Of a stretch of DNA of 9,457 bases, positions 6,455-9,457 are shown one piece after another. Position 1 is the stretch's first letter; each line of letters opens with the position of its first letter. The position numbers were made by a program, and so were the translations under genes. This DNA is from Symbiobacteriaceae bacterium (GTDB lineage: Bacteria; Bacillota_E; Symbiobacteriia; Symbiobacteriales; Symbiobacteriaceae), in assembly GCA_027356675.1 (NCBI GenBank), contig DAHVXO010000154.1, positions 1 through 9,457 of the forward strand, read 5' to 3'. The notes beneath the pieces were generated by a model, which did not search any database, was not told the origin of the DNA, and worked only from the letters and a program-made list of their open reading frames with translations.

Positions 6455-6485
6455 AAAAGGGAGGGGGCAAGCCCCCTCCCTTTTT
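6455..6485 (-). terminator. Strong bidirectional hairpin terminator ending the csaB-tagA-phosphoesterase operon
   Basis: GGGAGGGGG (6459-6467) pairs perfectly with CCCCCTCCC (6472-6480) around CAAG. AAAA lies to the left and TTTTT to the right, so the hairpin has a T-run in both directions. On the minus strand it begins 12 nt after the phosphoesterase stop and should insulate ftsE from that operon. No plus-strand gene here needs it. Confidence 0.88.
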
Positions 6486-6497
6486 GCCGTTCGATGC

Positions 6498-7226
6498 TCA
6501 CCCGGGAAACCTCCCCGTGCGGGCCGTGCGCGCGAACAGCTCCCAGCCCTTCATCCCCACGTCCTGAGCCACTTTGATGGCCGCTTCTGCGTCGTAGGGC
6601 ACCCGGATAATCTGTGCGGATGTGACTCCACCTGCAATTTCAACGATGGCATAGCTGGGGCGGGGGTCCCCGTCGAAGGGGATTCCCACACTGCCGGTGT
6701 TGACAATCGCGAGCCCGCCGACGTGCCGCACGAAGGGGCGGTGGCAGTGCCCGAACGCCGAGACCCGGGTATCATCCGAGAGCTTCAGCTCCGCCAGTTC
6801 CTCGTTGCTCGCCCACGGCATCGTCAGCACGTAGTTGTGGTGAGGCACGGCGTGAAAAAAGTCCATCCGGACCCCATCCAGCACTTCCGAGTGAGTGAGC
6901 GGGAACTCCTGGAGCCATGTCTGATCAGCCTCGCTAAGCGCCGCCAGATGCCGGTCGAAGTCCGCGATCGCAACCACCTGGCTCTGGTTCCGCGGTGCAA
7001 AGCGCGAGGGATAGAAGTCCGGGTGGTAGCACCCATCGGTGTTCCCCCGCACCACCGGGCAGCCCAGGTCCCGCACCCGGTCCACGCATTGCTTGGGCAG
7101 CGGACCCTTCACGGTCAGGTCGCCCAGACAGATCAGCCGGTCGGCGCCGCGCTGGGTCAGGTCCGCCAACACGGCCTCTAGTGCATGGTAATTGGAGTGG
7201 ATATCGCTAAACAAGGCAACCCGCAT
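6498..7226 (-). CDS. YfcE/MJ0936-type metallophosphoesterase
   Basis: This is a 242-residue calcineurin-like phosphoesterase with a two-metal site. Metal-binding motifs in order are Asp8 and His10 (FSDIHSN), Gly-Asp 35-36 (CLGDLTVKGP), Asn62 in GNTD (61-64), His125 (FFHAVP) and GHCH (159-162). NTGSVGIPFDGDPRPSYAI (176-194) is the conserved 3' block of the YfcE/MJ0936 group. All expected metal ligands are visible. The start is ATG 7226: it shares one base with the glycosyltransferase stop (TAATG), a stop-restart junction, and MRVALFSDIH is the usual N-terminus. The long frame to 7385 is a shadow of the upstream gene. Family members hydrolyse phosphodiesters or phosphomonoesters in vitro, but physiological substrates are mostly unknown. 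As the last gene of a wall-polymer operon, it may act on a nucleotide or sugar-phosphate by-product; that is inference. Confidence 0.92.
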   Translation of the reverse strand: MRVALFSDIHSNYHALEAVLADLTQRGADRLICLGDLTVKGPLPKQCVDRVRDLGCPVVRGNTDGCYHPDFYPSRFAPRNQSQVVAIADFDRHLAALSEADQTWLQEFPLTHSEVLDGVRMDFFHAVPHHNYVLTMPWASNEELAELKLSDDTRVSAFGHCHRPFVRHVGGLAIVNTGSVGIPFDGDPRPSYAIVEIAGGVTSAQIIRVPYDAEAAIKVAQDVGMKGWELFARTARTGRFPG

Positions 7227-7963
7227 TACAACCGGCCTCGCAATCTCCGGAGCACCACGAGTAAAACAAACTTGGCCAGGGGCGGCAGGCTCCGCCCATA
7301 CCGGCCGAACTTCACAACCCGGAAGAGCCATTCCAGGTTGGCCTTGATCATCCAGTTGGGCGCCCGTTGGGCGGCGCCCGCCCACACATCCAACGTGCCG
7401 CCGATGCCCAGGCTGACCCGGGCATTCAGTTCACCCAGGTGCTGCGTGAGCCAGCGCTCTTGCCGGGGGGCTCCCATGCCCACAAACAGGACATCCACCC
7501 GGGCCCGCCGAATCGCCTCGATGACTCCTGCCTCTTCCTCGGGCTTGAAGTAGCCGTCACGGAAGCCGGCCACGTAGATGCCCGGAAACTGCTCACCCAG
7601 GCGCCGGGCGGCCGCCGCCACCACTTCGGGCTTGGCCCCGAGCAAATAGACCCGCCCCCGCTTGCGCAAGGACATGGCGTGCAGCAGGTTGGTCGCCAGG
7701 TCCGTCCCGGCGACCTTCTGGGGCACTGGGTCGCCCAGGATGCGGGCGGCCGGCACCACGCCGGCCCCGTCGGGAATCACCAAATCCGCCCCGTTGACGA
7801 TCGCCGCCAGCTCCGGGTCGTAGGCAGCCGCGTAGGCGATCTCGGCGTTCGGTGTGACCACGAGCTTGGGCTCTGCGCTGCTGAGGAAGCCCAGACACCG
7901 GTCGACTGCCTCTTGCATGGTTACCTGATCGACGCCGATGGCGAGAATCTGCGTACGGCTCAT
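7226..7963 (-). CDS. tagA: WecG/TagA/CpsF family glycosyltransferase (probable N-acetylmannosaminyltransferase)
   Basis: GT26 enzymes transfer N-acetylmannosamine (TagA) or a related uronic acid (WecG) to a lipid-linked GlcNAc, an early step in wall teichoic acid or secondary wall polymer synthesis at the inner membrane face. The product is 245 residues from ATG 7963, the usual length. Key segments: TPNAE (37-41) with Thr37, IPDGAGVV (63-70) with Asp65, VAGTDL, FVGMGAPRQERW (a family signature, about residues 160-171), GIGGTLDVWAG (186-196), and RAPNWMIKANLEWLFR. Thr37 and Asp65 coincide in numbering with the catalytic residues I recall for Thermoanaerobacter TagA. The basic, hydrophobic C-terminus (KFVLLVVLRRLRGRL) fits the membrane-binding appendage of TagA. 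ATGA overlaps the csaB stop by 4 nt. Next to csaB it probably builds the linkage unit of a pyruvylated wall polymer; the exact sugar cannot be read from sequence. Confidence 0.93.
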   Translation of the reverse strand: MSRTQILAIGVDQVTMQEAVDRCLGFLSSAEPKLVVTPNAEIAYAAAYDPELAAIVNGADLVIPDGAGVVPAARILGDPVPQKVAGTDLATNLLHAMSLRKRGRVYLLGAKPEVVAAAARRLGEQFPGIYVAGFRDGYFKPEEEAGVIEAIRRARVDVLFVGMGAPRQERWLTQHLGELNARVSLGIGGTLDVWAGAAQRAPNWMIKANLEWLFRVVKFGRYGRSLPPLAKFVLLVVLRRLRGRL

Positions 7964-9069
7964 GTGCGGACGCCTCGCTTTCGCAAGAGTTCTGCCACCA
8001 GTTGGGCGTTGCGGTGCGAGAGGGCCGTCAGTTCCTCCATCTTATGCTGCAGGCGGGCCCGGAAGGGGACCGCATCCGCCAAGGCCCGGCGGGCGGCGGC
8101 CACCAACGTTTCCGGGTCCAGGCGCTCGGTGGTGCCTGCGACGGTCTCCCCGATCATGCGGAGGAAGCTGTCGTTCTTGGGGTCATAGGAGAGCCCCACC
8201 AGCGGCACGCCGTTCATAGCAGCGAAGACCAGGGCATGGTAGCGCATACCGATCATGAGATCGCAGCGGGCCACCATCGCCCGCACCTCCGTGTGCGCCA
8301 GGTCGCCGTGCACGACCACGCTTGGGGTCTCCATGAGTCCCGCGACCGCGGCCGCCGTCTGCACATCCCGCGGCACCTGCATCGGCACGAAGACAATGCT
8401 TGCCCCCGTCTCGCGCCCCAGCCTGTCCAGCGCCCGGGCCAGCGCCGGCTCCCACGGCTGCCCGCCCCGCGCCCACGCCCGTACCGAGACGCCAATGACC
8501 GGTCGGTCCAGCGCGGCCCCGGCCTCCCGCAGCAGGGCCGCCCCCTGCTCCGGGTCCGATGGCCCCAGCGCCATGGCGGGATCAGCCGTCACTGTGATGG
8601 GCGGGCGTCCGACATGCAGCCGCCGTAGCATCTCTGCCGATTCATTGTCGCGGACCGTGATCAGATCCACGCCATTCACGATCGTGGCGATCGCCGCCCG
8701 GCTCACCGGCCGGTTGACCGGGCCGATTCCCTGGGCATACATGACAACGGGCTTGCCCCACACCTTGCCCATGGTGATTACGCCCAGGTAGTAGAGCAGC
8801 GACTTGGTGCTGGTCACGTCCTGCAGCAGGCTGCCGCCACCGGAGATGACCATATCGGCGCGCCCAATCGCCCGCCACGCACTTCGGAAATCGTTGCGGC
8901 TGATCGCCGCAACGCCATGCACAGCGCGGGTGTGGGCCGCTTTCTTCGAGATGACCGTGAAGGAGGCCTCCGGGTTGACTACCCGCAAGGCACGGATCAT
9001 ACCCGCCAGGATGGCTTCATCGCCAGTGTTCTTGTCGCCGTAGTAGCCGGAGACCAGAAACTCAGCCAT
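7960..9069 (-). CDS. csaB: Polysaccharide pyruvyl transferase CsaB
   Basis: CsaB adds a ketal pyruvate to the secondary cell-wall polymer; the pyruvylated polymer is the ligand that SLH domains bind, so it anchors S-layer and other surface proteins in bacilli and relatives. The product is 369 residues from ATG 9069, the normal length. Visible blocks: GYYGDKNTGDEAI (8-20, glycine-rich N-terminal loop), SGGGSLLQD (76-84), YAQGIGP (111-117), PAMAL (164-168), VIGVSVRAW (191-199), and GMRYHALVFA (274-283), the conserved R-x-H motif. LSYDPKN (293-299) follows. No signal peptide, as expected for a cytoplasmic enzyme using PEP. The start overlaps the upstream gene's stop by 8 nt, with GAGGGGAG just upstream, and its stop overlaps the next gene. 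No SLH protein lies in this window. Confidence 0.95.
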   Translation of the reverse strand: MAEFLVSGYYGDKNTGDEAILAGMIRALRVVNPEASFTVISKKAAHTRAVHGVAAISRNDFRSAWRAIGRADMVISGGGSLLQDVTSTKSLLYYLGVITMGKVWGKPVVMYAQGIGPVNRPVSRAAIATIVNGVDLITVRDNESAEMLRRLHVGRPPITVTADPAMALGPSDPEQGAALLREAGAALDRPVIGVSVRAWARGGQPWEPALARALDRLGRETGASIVFVPMQVPRDVQTAAAVAGLMETPSVVVHGDLAHTEVRAMVARCDLMIGMRYHALVFAAMNGVPLVGLSYDPKNDSFLRMIGETVAGTTERLDPETLVAAARRALADAVPFRARLQHKMEELTALSHRNAQLVAELLRKRGVRT

Positions 9070-9457
9070 GGTAAGGTCTCCCCTCGCCGGTCGGCCTGGC
9101 GTTCACCAAGGCGGCCGAGCTTCTGAACGTGAGGAACAGCTGGATGATCAGGCCGGCGCCGACTCCAAGTAGGGCTGCCCGGGCATGTCCAGCGGGCGAA
9201 AGTGCAAGGGCGACGGCACCGCCGAGTCCGGCCGCCAGGCCAAAGATCCGGGGCAGGCCCGGCAGTTCCGCAAAGGCCGCTCCCGCCAGCAGGAAGGCTC
9301 CCAAGGCCGGATAGCGCACGGCAAGAGCCCCCGCCAGCACAATCATCACCGCTGTCACCAGGTGCCCCAAGGTCACTCGCGCATCCCAGGTAAAGCGCCG
9401 CCGCTGGGCCCAGGCGCAACCGACCCCGGCCAGGGCGAACGCCAACCCGAGCGTCAG
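9062..9457 (-). CDS. C-terminal part of a multi-pass membrane protein of unknown family (5' end beyond window)
   Basis: The minus-strand frame is open to the right edge and ends 8 nt inside csaB, leaving 131 visible residues. A TTG at 9445 could be read as a start, but the frame continues beyond it and I see no ribosome binding site in the few bases left, so the N-terminus is probably missing. The visible part has about four or five hydrophobic segments, including HLVTAVMIVLAGALAVRY, ALGAFLLAGAAFAELPG, IFGLAAGLGGAVALALS and ALLGVGAGLIIQLFLTF. Between the first two lies basic AQRRRFTWDAR. The end is polar (VNARPTGEGRPYHG). It lacks the HxHHR motif expected near the end of TagO/WecA transferases. 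In related Firmicutes a large membrane protein often precedes csaB, but I cannot assign this fragment. Overlap with csaB suggests a shared transcript and a role in wall-polymer synthesis or export; that is inference. Confidence 0.75.
   Translation of the reverse strand: MTLGLAFALAGVGCAWAQRRRFTWDARVTLGHLVTAVMIVLAGALAVRYPALGAFLLAGAAFAELPGLPRIFGLAAGLGGAVALALSPAGHARAALLGVGAGLIIQLFLTFRSSAALVNARPTGEGRPYHG

Noticed and set aside
7367..8188. 273-codon plus-strand frame opposite tagA and csaB
   Set aside because: Both genes beneath it are unmistakable on the minus strand; the His/Gly/Arg-rich product is a codon-bias artefact.

Overview
The window is GC-rich chromosomal DNA, by eye a little over 60% GC. 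It most likely comes from a monoderm, spore-forming Firmicute of a high-GC lineage (Symbiobacterium-, Thermaerobacter- or Limnochorda-like); the exact taxon is inference. Supporting signs are strong AGGAGG-type ribosome binding sites with GTG/TTG starts, an ftsE-ftsX-hydrolase cluster of the Gram-positive CwlO/PcsB type, and a csaB-tagA pair typical of bacteria with pyruvylated secondary cell-wall polymers and S-layers. No phage, insertion sequence, CRISPR, tRNA or rRNA gene was seen.

Region 1 (1-1984) holds two divergent, unfamiliar genes. The minus-strand gene runs off the left edge and encodes a protein with 12 cysteines in 201 visible residues. The plus-strand gene (782-1984) encodes a 400-residue protein. 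Its first ~160 residues look like a catalytically dead amidase_3 (N-acetylmuramoyl-L-alanine amidase) fold, and the rest is a proline/alanine-rich tail. The 170-bp gap between them contains a sigma-K-like motif facing each way, which hints at late sporulation or spore-coat expression. This is the least explained part of the window.

Region 2 (about 1993-6290, minus strand) is an envelope remodelling block. ftsE and ftsX overlap and are followed 13 nt later by a secreted coiled-coil M23 peptidase with a CwlO/PcsB-like motif and an intact zinc site, the probable FtsEX-controlled peptidoglycan hydrolase. A hairpin terminator ends that unit. A strong sigma-A promoter immediately after it starts a separate transcript for an S41 (CtpA/CtpB-type) membrane-anchored PDZ protease, which ends at another hairpin.

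Region 3 (about 6455-9457, minus strand) is a tightly overlapping operon: an unidentified multi-pass membrane protein (N-terminus beyond the right edge), csaB (polysaccharide pyruvyl transferase), a WecG/TagA/CpsF glycosyltransferase, and a YfcE/MJ0936-type metallophosphoesterase. Overlaps of 8, 4 and 1 nt suggest translational coupling. The unit ends at a strong bidirectional hairpin terminator. CsaB and TagA point to building and pyruvylating a cell-wall glycopolymer that anchors SLH-domain surface proteins; the phosphoesterase's part is unknown.

Taken together, regions 2 and 3 concern the Gram-positive envelope: peptidoglycan hydrolysis during growth, division or sporulation, and wall-polymer decoration. 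Region 1 probably contributes spore-surface or envelope structural proteins. Apart from region 1 the content is mostly conserved housekeeping.
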